Assembly (NCBI RefSeq): GCF_001418655.1
Contig: NZ_LIQZ01000270.1
Span: forward strand, 1 to 36,651
DNA: 36,651 bases
Reading direction: 5' to 3'
Origin: Streptomyces phaeochromogenes
GTDB lineage: Bacteria > Actinomycetota > Actinomycetes > Streptomycetales > Streptomycetaceae
Shown here: one piece after another, positions 7,730-15,446 of the stretch
Position numbering within the stretch: position 1 is the stretch's first letter
Layout of the letters: the number at the start of each line of letters is the position of its first letter
Notes under the pieces: model-generated
The model's database searches: none
What the model was told of the DNA's origin: nothing
Seen by the model: only the letters and a program-made list of their open reading frames with translations
Made by a program: the position numbers and the translations under genes

Positions 7730-9073
7730 TCAGGCGTTGCGGCGGTACAGGGTGCGCGCGTGCTGGTTGAACGGCGCGGGCCGGACGGTGGCGCGGACGC
7801 GCGGGAACCCGAGGTCGGCCCCGGGGTCGGTACCGGAGCCGGGGTGCTCGCCCCACACCACCTCGACCTCGGTGCCGGGCTCGGCGTGCTCCGTGTCGAT
7901 CAGGGTCAGCGACAGGACGGTGCCGACCGGGTCGATGGACGCGGTCTGCATGGTCACACCGACCAGGCCGGTCGCGTTCTCCACCCGGTGGCGCGCGTAG
8001 GTGAGGTGGAACCCCGGGTCCTCGCCCCGGCCGATGATCTCGCGCACGTCGTCGGCGTCGAAGACCAGAGTGACCTTCGTGCGGCGGACGTCGTCCCTCG
8101 CCTTCACCAGGGCGTCCCGGCCCAGGAAGTCGTGGTTGAAGGAGATTATTTTCCCGTAGCCGAGTTCGTACGGGGAGCAGTAGTAGTCCTCGATGTCCTC
8201 CGAGAAGTGGCTGCCGCTGAGCGGGCGCTTGCCCTCGATGCCGAACAGCGGGAGGTGCCTGCGGTATTCCAGCAGCTCCGGGTCGGTGTAGATGCCGGGC
8301 ACCGGGGAGGGGATCCAGCCGCTCTCCACGCTCGGCGTGGTGTACGCCAGCGCACCGACCTGGACCAGGCCCAGCGGCTCACCGGCCTTGAGGAACGCCT
8401 CGTGGACGTACGCGGCGTGCTCCCAGGGGCCGATGAACTCGAAGCCGGCCTGGCCCGCCATGCCGTGGCGCAGCGCGCGGAAGGCGCGGCCGTCCAGGCC
8501 GACCGCGGCGGAGTGGAAGAACTTGGTCCTCGGCAGCGGTCCGCCGAAGACCCGCTCCACCAGCTCCTGGGCCAGCGGTCCCTGGAGCTGATAGCGGAAC
8601 AGCGTGGGGTCGCCGCCGCCCGGGCGGAAGGCGGAGGACGGGTCGGTGGCGAAGGAGACGTCGTAACGGCCGCGCTCTCCGTGGTACTGGACCCAGTGGT
8701 GCGCGGCGGGAACCCCGCTGAGCAGGTACTTGTGCTCGGCCTCGCGGGCCAGGATGCCGTCCGTGACGATGTTGCCGTCCTTCGTCACCGGGATGTACTG
8801 CTTGGCCTGCCCGACGGCGAAGTTCTCGAAGTTGTTGGCGCCGTGGTCGGCGAGCAGCCGGGTGGCGTCGGGTCCCTCGATCCACATGTCGTACATGTGG
8901 TGCGAGAGGTTGAGGAGGGCGACGCCCTCGTGCCACGCGTTCTGCTCCTGCCGCCAGCCGGCGTACTCGCGTTCGACGACCTCGGGGGTCCAGGGCTCGG
9001 CACCGGGCTTCCACAGCAGCTCGATCGGCGATCCGGCCTTGTCGATGCCGTCCTGGAGGCTGGGGGTGGTCAT
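7730..9073 (-). CDS. THF-dependent O-demethylase of the GcvT/LigM-DesA family
   Basis: This is a 447-residue GcvT-fold methyltransferase. From the family, the reaction would be transfer of a methyl group from a methoxy-aromatic or related substrate to THF, giving 5-methyl-THF. Compared from memory with vanillate and syringate O-demethylases (LigM, DesA), shared stretches include LSHHMYDMW, AKQYIPVT, RALRHGMAGQAG, SVESGWIPSPVPGIYT, EDYYCSPYELGYG and FNHDFLGRDAL. The ATG at 9073 follows AAGGAGAGGGAG; a longer open frame back to 9337 has no support. It is the first gene of the operon with metF, purU and folD, and is divergent from a LacI-type regulator. DMSP demethylase (DmdA) or another GcvT-like methyltransferase is an alternative. 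The exact substrate is not known. Confidence 0.85.
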   Translation of the reverse strand: MTTPSLQDGIDKAGSPIELLWKPGAEPWTPEVVEREYAGWRQEQNAWHEGVALLNLSHHMYDMWIEGPDATRLLADHGANNFENFAVGQAKQYIPVTKDGNIVTDGILAREAEHKYLLSGVPAAHHWVQYHGERGRYDVSFATDPSSAFRPGGGDPTLFRYQLQGPLAQELVERVFGGPLPRTKFFHSAAVGLDGRAFRALRHGMAGQAGFEFIGPWEHAAYVHEAFLKAGEPLGLVQVGALAYTTPSVESGWIPSPVPGIYTDPELLEYRRHLPLFGIEGKRPLSGSHFSEDIEDYYCSPYELGYGKIISFNHDFLGRDALVKARDDVRRTKVTLVFDADDVREIIGRGEDPGFHLTYARHRVENATGLVGVTMQTASIDPVGTVLSLTLIDTEHAEPGTEVEVVWGEHPGSGTDPGADLGFPRVRATVRPAPFNQHARTLYRRNA

Positions 9074-9087
9074 GCGGCTCCCTCTCC

Positions 9088-9105
9088 TTCGAATGATTCG
9101 AATGA
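9088..9105. promoter_or_regulatory. Perfect 9-bp tandem repeat TTCGAATGA x2 just upstream of the demethylase start
   Basis: TTCGAATGA is repeated at 9088-9096 and 9097-9105, ending next to the ribosome binding site of the minus-strand demethylase gene. Each unit contains the palindrome TTCGAA. It is AT-rich for this genome and could be an operator or an element affecting translation initiation. Confidence 0.4.
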
Positions 9106-9185
9106 TCCGTCGAGCGGCAGATGGACAGATCCAGCCGCCGACGGAGACCTCTCGCTCCCCGGTGTGGTCGCAGACCGAGACGCAA

Positions 9186-9199
9186 CTAAATCGATCTAG
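9186..9199. promoter_or_regulatory. Candidate LacI-type operator CTAAATCGATCTAG
   Basis: CTAAATCGATCTAG is a near-perfect palindrome (six of seven pairs) centred on a CG step, as is usual for LacI-family operators. It lies about 113 bases upstream of the demethylase start in the 418-base gap shared with the divergent regulator. The rest of the gap (about 9200-9460) shows nothing else I can name, apart from AT-rich promoter-like patches. Confidence 0.4.
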
Positions 9200-9460
9200 C
9201 GGCGAAGTTAGCAGAGCGAATCTCGCGCTGACGAGGGTCGTGGGGCGCACTCTTTGCTTGCGTCCTGTGCGCCCGCCGCGGCCGACGTGGTGAGCGGTGG
9301 TGGGCGGTGGCAGTGGCAGCTGCGGTAGTCGGCACACCGCGCTCGCACGGCGTGGGTCAGGAACGCAGGATGGCTCTGGCCGGCAGGGCAGGATGGCTCT
9401 GGTCGGGCTGGTGAACTACCTAGACTGGCGCTGTCGCCCGGCGAAAAACGCCTGGCGCGT

Positions 9461-9479
9461 CAGATCGCACCAGATCGCA
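9461..9479. promoter_or_regulatory. Direct repeat CAGATCGCA x2 before the LacI-type regulator
   Basis: CAGATCGCA occurs at 9461-9469 and 9471-9479, ending about 10 bases before the regulator start. This position would suit autoregulation, but it is a weak inference from position and repetition. Confidence 0.25.
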
Positions 9480-9491
9480 TCGGGGCAGGTG

Positions 9492-10424
9492 ATGGGCGGT
9501 TCCGGGAGAGTCACGCTGAACGACGTCGCTGCCGCCAGCGGCGTCTCACGCGCCACCGTCAGTTTCGTCCTCAACGACGACCCCCGCCAGACGATCTCGG
9601 CGGCCACCCGGGAACGCGTACGCCAGGCCGCACGTGAGCTCGGCTATGTGCCGCACGGGATCGCGAGGGCGCTGCGCGAGGGAGCCTCCCGGGTCGTCGT
9701 GCTCAACATCGACTGGGGCCTGGAAGGCAACTACTCCCACAGCTTCATCCGCGGCCTGGACGACGAACTGGCCGCACACGACCACGTCCTGCTCGTCCAT
9801 CACGGCCATCACTCGCCCCGGTCGACCCGGCAGGTGCTCGACGCGATCACTCCCCGCGCGGTCATCCGGTTCGCCGAGCCCTACCTGACCGGCCATGACC
9901 TCGACGATCGCGGGGGCGGCTGGAAGGACGGCCTGGCCGCCCATGCCGCACTGCAGATCCGCCATCTCGCCGAACGCGGTCACACGTGTGTCGCGCTCGC
10001 CCTGCCGGACACCGAGACCCCACTCGCCGATGTCCGCCTGCGGTTCGCCGCACGGACCGCGGAGCACCTCGGTCTCGCCGCGCCGGTCCCCTTCGTCGTT
10101 CCCCGGCCGAGAACGGCGGGTGCCCGGGCGATCGAGGAGCTGCGGACCGCCCACCCCGACGTCACGGCGGTCGCCGCCTTCAACGACGACGTCGCCCTGC
10201 GCACCCTCACCGCCGCGCACGACCTCGGCCTGACCGTCCCCGGCGACCTGGCCGTCATCGGATACGACGACACCGAGTACGGCGCGCTGATCACCCCCGC
10301 GCTCACGACCGTCCACATCGACGCCGAGGCCCACGGACGCCTCGCCGCCCGTGCGGCGCTCGGCCTTGACACCACCGGCCTGGAGCCCGTACCGGCCCGG
10401 GTCATCGTGCGCGACTCGGTCTGA
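9492..10424 (+). CDS. LacI-family transcriptional regulator
   Basis: This is a DNA-binding regulator of 310 residues with an N-terminal LacI helix-turn-helix (about 6-30: VTLNDVAAASGVSRATVS) and hinge region (GYVPHGIARALREG). A periplasmic-binding-protein-like sensor domain follows (about 68-300; GYDDTEYG and LTTVHIDAEAHG are typical). The adjacent GTG at 9489 is equally possible as start. A much longer open frame back to 9297 is not supported because the helix-turn-helix is normally close to the N-terminus. The gene is divergent from the O-demethylase operon and is the natural candidate to control it. The effector may be the methoxylated substrate or its demethylated product. Confidence 0.92.
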   Translation: MGGSGRVTLNDVAAASGVSRATVSFVLNDDPRQTISAATRERVRQAARELGYVPHGIARALREGASRVVVLNIDWGLEGNYSHSFIRGLDDELAAHDHVLLVHHGHHSPRSTRQVLDAITPRAVIRFAEPYLTGHDLDDRGGGWKDGLAAHAALQIRHLAERGHTCVALALPDTETPLADVRLRFAARTAEHLGLAAPVPFVVPRPRTAGARAIEELRTAHPDVTAVAAFNDDVALRTLTAAHDLGLTVPGDLAVIGYDDTEYGALITPALTTVHIDAEAHGRLAARAALGLDTTGLEPVPARVIVRDSV

Positions 10425-10670
10425 CGGGGCGCCGGCCGGTCGGCGGTCCTCGGTGGACCTGTCGGTCCGTGCCTGAGCGTGAAGAGGTGCGGGCGCGACA
10501 CCTTAGGTTGCGTTCCCCGGGCTCCCGGCCCACCCGAGACCGTGGGCACCATTTCGGCCACATCGAGCGCCGTTGCCGCGCGCGGTCGGAGACATCGGGC
10601 GTGCCGGGACGCACGCGGGTCTCCTGCCCGGCCGCGTCGACTTGCGCGAGCCGCAGAGGAGTTGCTCACC

Positions 10671-11837
10671 ATGTGCCAAGCCTCGGACCACACGTCGGAC
10701 GCGGGGTGCCCCGCCGTGGAGCCGCTCCAGGACCGCGCCCAGGCGCCCTCCCGCAGATCACTCCTGGGTGCCGTGGCGGCCTCCGCGGTGGCCGCGGCCC
10801 CGCTGTTCGCCGGCGCACCGGCTGCGGCGGCACCTTCGAACCCCTCCGCCACGCCCCTGTCCCTGACCCTGCTCGGCACCAACTCCGGGCCACCGCCCCT
10901 GGCGACCCGCTACGGCACCTCCTCGGCGCTGGTCGTCAACGGCAGGACGTACGTGATCGACTGCGGGCGCGGCGCGGTGAGCCAGTACATGCGCGCAGGT
11001 CTGTCGATGCCTTCCCTGGCGGGCATCTTCCTCACCCATCTGCACGCCGATCACGTCGTCGACTACTACGCGTTCCCGATGCTCGCGGCGGGCGCCTCGG
11101 GCGCACAGGGCTTCAGGAACCCCATCGACGTGTACGGCCCCGGCCCGGCCGGCATCGCCTCCACCGTCGCCGGCGCCCCCGGACCCGTACCCGGTACGGT
11201 CGGCATGACGAGGCTGGCCGGGCAGGCGTACGCCGCCGCCCCGACCTTCTTCATGACCGAGCACACGGGCATCGACCCGGCCACCCTGCTCAGGGTCCAC
11301 GACGTGTTGCCCCCGCCCGGCACCGTGGCCTCGGCGACGAACACCGCGCCGGCCATGGCGCCCTTCAAGGTCATGGAGAACGACGACGTCAAGGTCACCG
11401 CCGTGCTGGTCCCGCACGGCGCGGTGTACCCCGCCTACGCCTACCGATTCGACACGGACCACGGCAGCATCGTCTTCTCCGGCGACACGACACCGACCCC
11501 GAACGTCATCGGGCTCGCCCGCCATGCCGACGTCCTGGTGCACGAGGCCCTCTACCCGGCTGGCCTGGCGATCCTCGGGCTTCCGCAGGCCCTGATCGAC
11601 CACATCCTGGCCACGCACACCGACGTCGGCGAACTCGGCCGCATCGCCGCGGAGTCGGATGTGCGCACGCTGGTCGCCAACCACCTCAGTCCTGGACAGT
11701 CCGCCGCCGTCTCCGACCCGACCTGGCGACGGCAACTGCGCGACAGCGCCCGCCACGCCCGGTTCGGCGGCCGGATGCTCCTGGGCGACGACCTGATGCA
11801 CATCGCCGTGCAGCCGGGCGCGTCCCGCACGCGCTGA
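10671..11837 (+). CDS. Tat-exported metallo-beta-lactamase-fold hydrolase
   Basis: This is a predicted secreted metal-dependent hydrolase of 388 residues. The ATG is preceded by AGAGGAG (10655-10661). A twin-arginine signal is present (SRRSLLGAVAAS, R28-R29), with an alanine-rich stretch to about residue 55. The MBL metal motif HxHxDH is H123-L-H125-A-D127-H128. Later ligands are probably the His in VPHGAVYP, the Asp in FSGDTTPT and the His in LVANHLSPG. YGTSSALVVNGRTYVIDCG at the start of the domain recalls the RNase Z/arylsulfatase-like branch, but Tat export argues against RNA processing. The substrate is unknown. Possible terminator function downstream is provided by the hairpin at 11913-11941. 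Confidence 0.88.
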   Translation: MCQASDHTSDAGCPAVEPLQDRAQAPSRRSLLGAVAASAVAAAPLFAGAPAAAAPSNPSATPLSLTLLGTNSGPPPLATRYGTSSALVVNGRTYVIDCGRGAVSQYMRAGLSMPSLAGIFLTHLHADHVVDYYAFPMLAAGASGAQGFRNPIDVYGPGPAGIASTVAGAPGPVPGTVGMTRLAGQAYAAAPTFFMTEHTGIDPATLLRVHDVLPPPGTVASATNTAPAMAPFKVMENDDVKVTAVLVPHGAVYPAYAYRFDTDHGSIVFSGDTTPTPNVIGLARHADVLVHEALYPAGLAILGLPQALIDHILATHTDVGELGRIAAESDVRTLVANHLSPGQSAAVSDPTWRRQLRDSARHARFGGRMLLGDDLMHIAVQPGASRTR

Positions 11838-11881
11838 GCCGCCCTCAACGACGAACGACTCCGCGCCGGCGCTCCGGAACG

Positions 11882-11907
11882 CGAAGAGGCGGCACCTCCG
11901 CACAAGG
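11882..11907. repeat. Left direct repeat of the island (candidate attL)
   Basis: It shares 25 of 26 bases with 20022-20047, including the 20-base identical core GGCGGCACCTCCGCACAAGG. It lies 45 bases after the MBL-hydrolase stop. Here the right half of the terminator hairpin seen at the other copy is absent. Confidence 0.72.
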
Positions 11908-11912
11908 TGGAT

Positions 11913-11941
11913 GGCTGACTTCCTGAGCTGGGAAGTCAGCC
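11913..11941. terminator. 11-bp perfect hairpin just inside the island's left end
   Basis: Arms GGCTGACTTCC (11913-11923) and GGAAGTCAGCC (11931-11941) enclose TGAGCTG. It begins six bases after the candidate attL core. It may replace the split terminator for the MBL gene, end the relic integrase gene, or be part of the recombination site. Confidence 0.45.
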
Positions 11942-11979
11942 GCACCTCATACCCGGAGGGCACTCTCAGGGCACTCCAC

Positions 11980-12080
11980 TCAGGCCATTTCCATCATGTC
12001 GGCGGCCAGGTCCTGGTCCGCCTCCCACACATGGGTCTAGACGTTCAGCATGATCGACGGCTTAGCGTCCCGAGCTGGGC
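11980..12080 (-). pseudogene. Relic of a phage-type tyrosine integrase (C-terminus only)
   Basis: On the minus strand 12069-11980 reads DAKPSIMLNV, stop, THVWEADQDLAADMMEMA, stop. This matches the usual integrase end LGH...LNVYTHVW. The stop TAG (12037-12039) stands exactly where the catalytic tyrosine is expected. Just upstream, 12080-12069 reads AQLG in another frame, as in the integrase AQLGH motif, so there is also a frameshift. Nothing integrase-like is recognisable further upstream. The relic ends about 75 bases from the left repeat, the usual place for an integrase gene. The rest of the interval to the IS remnant (about 12081-12261) shows no gene. Confidence 0.6.
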
Positions 12081-12261
12081 CGGCGCATTGTTGCGCGGTG
12101 CCCAGTGCGCGGCGGTCCAGCAACGCGCGAACGCTGCGGACTTCACCAATCGACCGGTGAAGGATGTGGGCGGTGCGCCTACCCTGAGTTCAGAGGGCGT
12201 TGCAGGTTGTCTTTCGCGAATTCATCGATCATGCGGCATGAGCCTGCCATAAGCTGCTCGT

Positions 12262-12377
12262 GGTCTCACGATCCCGTACGTCGTCTGCAACGACTGTCAG
12301 AGCCGAAGTCTGGCCATCGCCGCCGCCCTGACCTGCTACAAGAAGCTCGCGAAACTTGCCACGTGAGACAACCTCTA
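12262..12377 (+). mobile_element. Right-end remnant of an IS element (transposase C-terminus plus terminal repeat)
   Basis: A short frame ending at the TGA of 12364-12366 reads LTIPYVVCNDCQ, then SLAIAAALTCYKKLAKLAT, typical of a transposase C-terminus. It is followed at once by GACAACCTC-TA, the same terminal sequence as the complete IS at 14559-15395. The left part of the element is missing. It lies 40 bases beyond the 3' end of the AIPR gene. Confidence 0.45.
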
Positions 12378-12417
12378 AATACTTTGCCCCCGTCCTGCCC
12401 CACGGATGCAGGCAGAT

Positions 12418-14148
12418 TCAGGAGCGAGATGGCGGTTGACTACTCTGAGCCCCGAGCTTTTGCTTGAGTGAGTCCGTAAAAGTTCGCGTCTTTGCAATGT
12501 CGAGGGTCAGCGGCGTACCGTTGCGAGCCTGCTCCACTGCATCAGCGGCCTGCAGAAAAGCGTCAGCAGCCCGAGTGTTATCCCACAATACTTCACAGAT
12601 TCCGCTGCAGTACTTCTCGATCTTATTCGCACTCAGTGCTGGCATTTCTAGTCCACCTGCAATATACCGGAGAGCCATTAGTAGGTGGTACCGGGCTGGC
12701 TTGTATTTGACCGGAACACCACCACTCCGAAAAAGAAACTCAAGCTTGAAGTGGGCATATGCCGAAACATAGTACGGATCCAGCTTGTGTCCGTCATTGA
12801 AAATTCGGCTGCCAACCTGGGTTTGCAGGTCTGCGTAGTAGCTGATCGACCGGTGCGGCTCATCGAGGAACATCGCAGCAAAGGAGCGGATCTGCTGCGA
12901 CTTTGTGATGATGCGAACTTTCTTAATACCGGATACGGCATTGTATTGCTTCGAGCGGCGCTCGTAGTGCAGCCGCTGGTCATCACTGTACGAGCTGAGA
13001 AACCCTTCGAGCTTCTTGGCGAACGTGCCGAGAGCGTACAAGTCCTCGTTTGTAACTTGGGTTTGACGGTTGGTCGCAGTGATGATCGAGTTGACGACAT
13101 CCTCGTCCTGCGTGGCCACGATTTTGAGTGGCACCTGGACTTGTTCCGTCAAATGTTCTTGTTGATCAAAAAGAACATGACTGGTCTGGCATCCATTTAC
13201 GATTTGATAGTCGGTGATTGCCACCTTGTCGCGAGTCGTGGTCAGTTCGCGTGCAACGATGGTGACGCCGTTGTTGAGGACGACGAATCGCCCCTTTGCT
13301 GAATCGTCTGTCAGTGTTCGCTGAATGTCCGCATTTACGGAGTTGTATTCCTGGAAGTCTCTCACATTGTCGTTGAATAGCGACTTCCTGATGTTCCCGG
13401 CACTGTCCGAAAGAATCTTAATGAACTCTGGGGCGGAAATGACACCCAGATAAGACTCTGTCACGCCAGCGATGTCCGGAAGTAGGACCTTGCTGGAGAA
13501 GGAAAATTCCGTGGTGACACTGTTCTTGCTGCGAAGGTAGCTTGCGTGAACCTCGTCGGCCCCCATGGGATGGAACGTGACTTCCGAGAAAAGGCCAGTT
13601 GACTTGAGTTGGGCGACCCGCTTTGCGATTTTTGCCTCTAGATATTGATCCGAAGTCCACTGGCCCGTCGTTACGTAGCTCAGGCGGCATTGCGGTTTTG
13701 CTCGACGAAATCGAAGACTGTTGTCGTAAATCTCTTGCATCAGATTGTGAGCCTGTGCGACTGAGTCGTTCATGGGAAGTGTGGCAGATTCCGCAAAGAA
13801 CTCATCGACTCCATCAAAGAAGGTCATGATCTGTTCGCCAGAAAAGCCGCTCGTGGTCTTCGCCTGAATGAAGCAGAAGGTCACGTCAAGTGAGCCGTTT
13901 AATTTCAGCAGACCTTCCATGTCCTCGCCGGAATTGATCAGACCTCCGTTTACTATCACCCCAATTCCGTCGATTCCCAAATCGTCGCCGCCGCCCGTAT
14001 GGACATCGGTTACATTGAACTCGTCGTCGTATGAATCCGAGACTACGCAGTAATCAGCGAATAGCTCGAAGGCGTCGGATTCACTCAATCGTTCGATGGA
14101 CTGTTCGTCACGAAAGGCATCGAGATATGCTTTCGTTACGCGGTCCAT
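12418..14148 (-). CDS. AIPR-family (abortive infection phage resistance) protein with a restriction-endonuclease-like N-terminus
   Basis: This is a 576-residue cytoplasmic protein of noticeably lower GC than the host genes. The N-terminal part contains a PD-(D/E)xK-like arrangement, D60 in LGIDGIGVIV and Q95-x-K97 in FIQAKTTSGFS, as in Mrr-type nucleases. The C-terminal two thirds (about 236-520) carry AIPR-family signatures: RDFQEYNSVNADIQRTL, LNNGVTIVARE (N292-N293-G294), YQIVNGCQTSHVLF (315-327) and ATNRQTQVTNEDL. AIPR proteins are associated with abortive infection against phages, but their mechanism is poorly known. GGGGGA precedes the ATG. The gene is collinear with the upstream KAP-like NTPase, with an insertion sequence between them. 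Nuclease activity is an inference from the motif. Confidence 0.85.
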   Translation of the reverse strand: MDRVTKAYLDAFRDEQSIERLSESDAFELFADYCVVSDSYDDEFNVTDVHTGGGDDLGIDGIGVIVNGGLINSGEDMEGLLKLNGSLDVTFCFIQAKTTSGFSGEQIMTFFDGVDEFFAESATLPMNDSVAQAHNLMQEIYDNSLRFRRAKPQCRLSYVTTGQWTSDQYLEAKIAKRVAQLKSTGLFSEVTFHPMGADEVHASYLRSKNSVTTEFSFSSKVLLPDIAGVTESYLGVISAPEFIKILSDSAGNIRKSLFNDNVRDFQEYNSVNADIQRTLTDDSAKGRFVVLNNGVTIVARELTTTRDKVAITDYQIVNGCQTSHVLFDQQEHLTEQVQVPLKIVATQDEDVVNSIITATNRQTQVTNEDLYALGTFAKKLEGFLSSYSDDQRLHYERRSKQYNAVSGIKKVRIITKSQQIRSFAAMFLDEPHRSISYYADLQTQVGSRIFNDGHKLDPYYVSAYAHFKLEFLFRSGGVPVKYKPARYHLLMALRYIAGGLEMPALSANKIEKYCSGICEVLWDNTRAADAFLQAADAVEQARNGTPLTLDIAKTRTFTDSLKQKLGAQSSQPPSRS

Positions 14149-14232
14149 CGGTCCCCCAGAATGCTAGTGGCCTATATTGATTAGAGGGATCGTACCGCTG
14201 CAGAAGCGGCATGTCAGGCTGACCTACGAGAT

Positions 14233-14242
14233 GTGACGTCAC
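14233..14242. promoter_or_regulatory. 10-bp palindrome GTGACGTCAC upstream of the AIPR gene
   Basis: GTGACGTCAC lies 85 bases upstream of the AIPR start, with an AT-rich patch (CTAATCAATATAGG on the minus strand) between them that could hold the promoter. The whole 14149-14556 interval contains no recognisable complete gene. It has one short open frame next to the IS (see findings). Confidence 0.35.
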
Positions 14243-14558
14243 CTCTGCTACGTCATCCGGGTCCGGTCGTGATGAGAGTCGGTCGGCAAGTGGGTTACGC
14301 CATGCTTCGGGACGATGCCTCGCCTCAAGTGGGGTGCCCGGGAGGGACGTCGGACACGTCTCCTGGATCAAGGAGCGTGATCGGTAGGCGCAGCCAGGTG
14401 GCGTGTAGGTGACGCCCCGCCAGGGCCGTCGGCTCGGGCACGGTTACTCCTGGCGTTGGGGGGCACTGACGGAGTACGTCTGGGGTGAGTGCTTCCTTCC
14501 CTCTCGGAAGTAGGGCCCGGCGTCCGTTCTGTACCACCTCCAACAGATGGAACAGCTA

Positions 14559-15395
14559 GAGGTTGTCCCGTAACCGGTGGGGCTGTTGGGGCGTTGTCCG
14601 ATCACGGGTGGGGTGATCTCAGCGGATGATCCGAAGTGGATCGAGCCGTTTGTCGGGTTGAGTCCGGAGCAGTTCAACCGGCTCGTCACGCTGGTGCGTC
14701 GGCGCGGTGGTGACATCCAGCGAGGCCGGCCGTGGCGGTTGGCGCTCGAGGACCGGGTGTTGCTGGTGGAGACGTACTGGCGCACGAATCTGACGTTGCG
14801 GCAGGTGGCGCCGCTGTTCGGGGTCTCAAAGTCGGCCGCGGACCGGATTCTGGACCATCTCGCGCCGTTGCCGGCGATCTCACCGGCCCGCCGCAAACGG
14901 GATGACACCGTCTACATCGTCGACGGCACCCTGGTCCCCGCTCGAGACCGCAGCATCGCGGCCTCGAGCAAGAACTACCGGTACTCGACGAACCTGCAGG
15001 TGGTCATCGACGCCAACAGCCGCCTGGTGGTGGCCTTCGGCGATCCGCTGCCCGGCAGTCGCAACGACTGCCGGGCTTTCAGCGAGTCCGGAGCCGACCG
15101 GGTCTGCCGCGGTGTCCCCACCATCGCGGATGGCGGCTACCAGGGCACCGGGCTGCTCATGCCGCACCGAAAACGTCGTGGTCAAGAGCATCTGAGTCCC
15201 GTGCAGGAAGCGGAGAACTCGGTCCACCGTCGCGCTCGGGCACGCGTCGAGCACGCCCTGTCCCGGCTGAAGAACTGGAAGGTTCTGCGGGACTGCCGAC
15301 TCAAGGGCGACGGAGTCCACCAAGCCGCACTCGGCATCGCCCGCCTCCACAACATGGCCCTACGGGATAACTCAAATCCTATACGGGACAACCTC
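14559..15395 (+). mobile_element. Complete IS5-like insertion sequence A (837 bp)
   Basis: The terminal inverted repeats are 14 bases, GAGGTTGTCCCGTA at 14559-14572 and its complement at 15382-15395, flanked by TA on both sides (14557-14558 and 15396-15397) as a likely target duplication. It contains one transposase gene. It is inserted between the KAP-like NTPase and AIPR genes, 49 bases beyond the NTPase stop codon. Confidence 0.82.
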
Positions 15396-15398
15396 TAG
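14613..15398 (+). CDS. IS5-family transposase (DDE_Tnp_4 type) of IS A
   Basis: This transposase has about 261 residues. The N-terminal helix-turn-helix region contains LRQVAPLFGVSKSAADRILDHL. The DDE domain follows: first D in VYIVDGTLVPARD, second in TIADGGYQGTG, and the glutamate in RARVEHALSRLKNWKVLRDC. It resembles Streptomyces IS5-group transposases that begin DDPKWIEPFxGLSPEQF. The start is probably the GTG at 14613; an ATG-like extension to 14577 is possible. The reading frame runs through the right inverted repeat, and its TAG stop (15396-15398) uses the flanking TA plus the next host G. The gene appears intact. Confidence 0.88.
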   Translation: MISADDPKWIEPFVGLSPEQFNRLVTLVRRRGGDIQRGRPWRLALEDRVLLVETYWRTNLTLRQVAPLFGVSKSAADRILDHLAPLPAISPARRKRDDTVYIVDGTLVPARDRSIAASSKNYRYSTNLQVVIDANSRLVVAFGDPLPGSRNDCRAFSESGADRVCRGVPTIADGGYQGTGLLMPHRKRRGQEHLSPVQEAENSVHRRARARVEHALSRLKNWKVLRDCRLKGDGVHQAALGIARLHNMALRDNSNPIRDNL

Positions 15399-15446
15399 GG
15401 GTCATTCGTCGCGCCGGGTGGCACGGCCATGGGAGAGGCATCGCCC

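Noticed and set aside
9297..9488. N-terminal extension of the LacI-type regulator
   Set aside because: It would put about 65 unconserved residues before a helix-turn-helix that is nearly N-terminal in this family, and it covers the likely promoter.
10495..10520. Iron-box-like sequence CACCTTAGGTTGCG upstream of the MBL hydrolase
   Set aside because: Only the TTAGGTT half matches an IdeR/DmdR-type box and the second half is absent.
11911..12252. 113-codon plus-strand open frame at the island's left end
   Set aside because: It overlaps the hairpin and the minus-strand integrase relic and shows no domain or coding bias.
12394..12412. CCTGC...GCAGG hairpin as the AIPR terminator
   Set aside because: A 5-bp stem with a 9-base loop and no T-tract is too weak to call.
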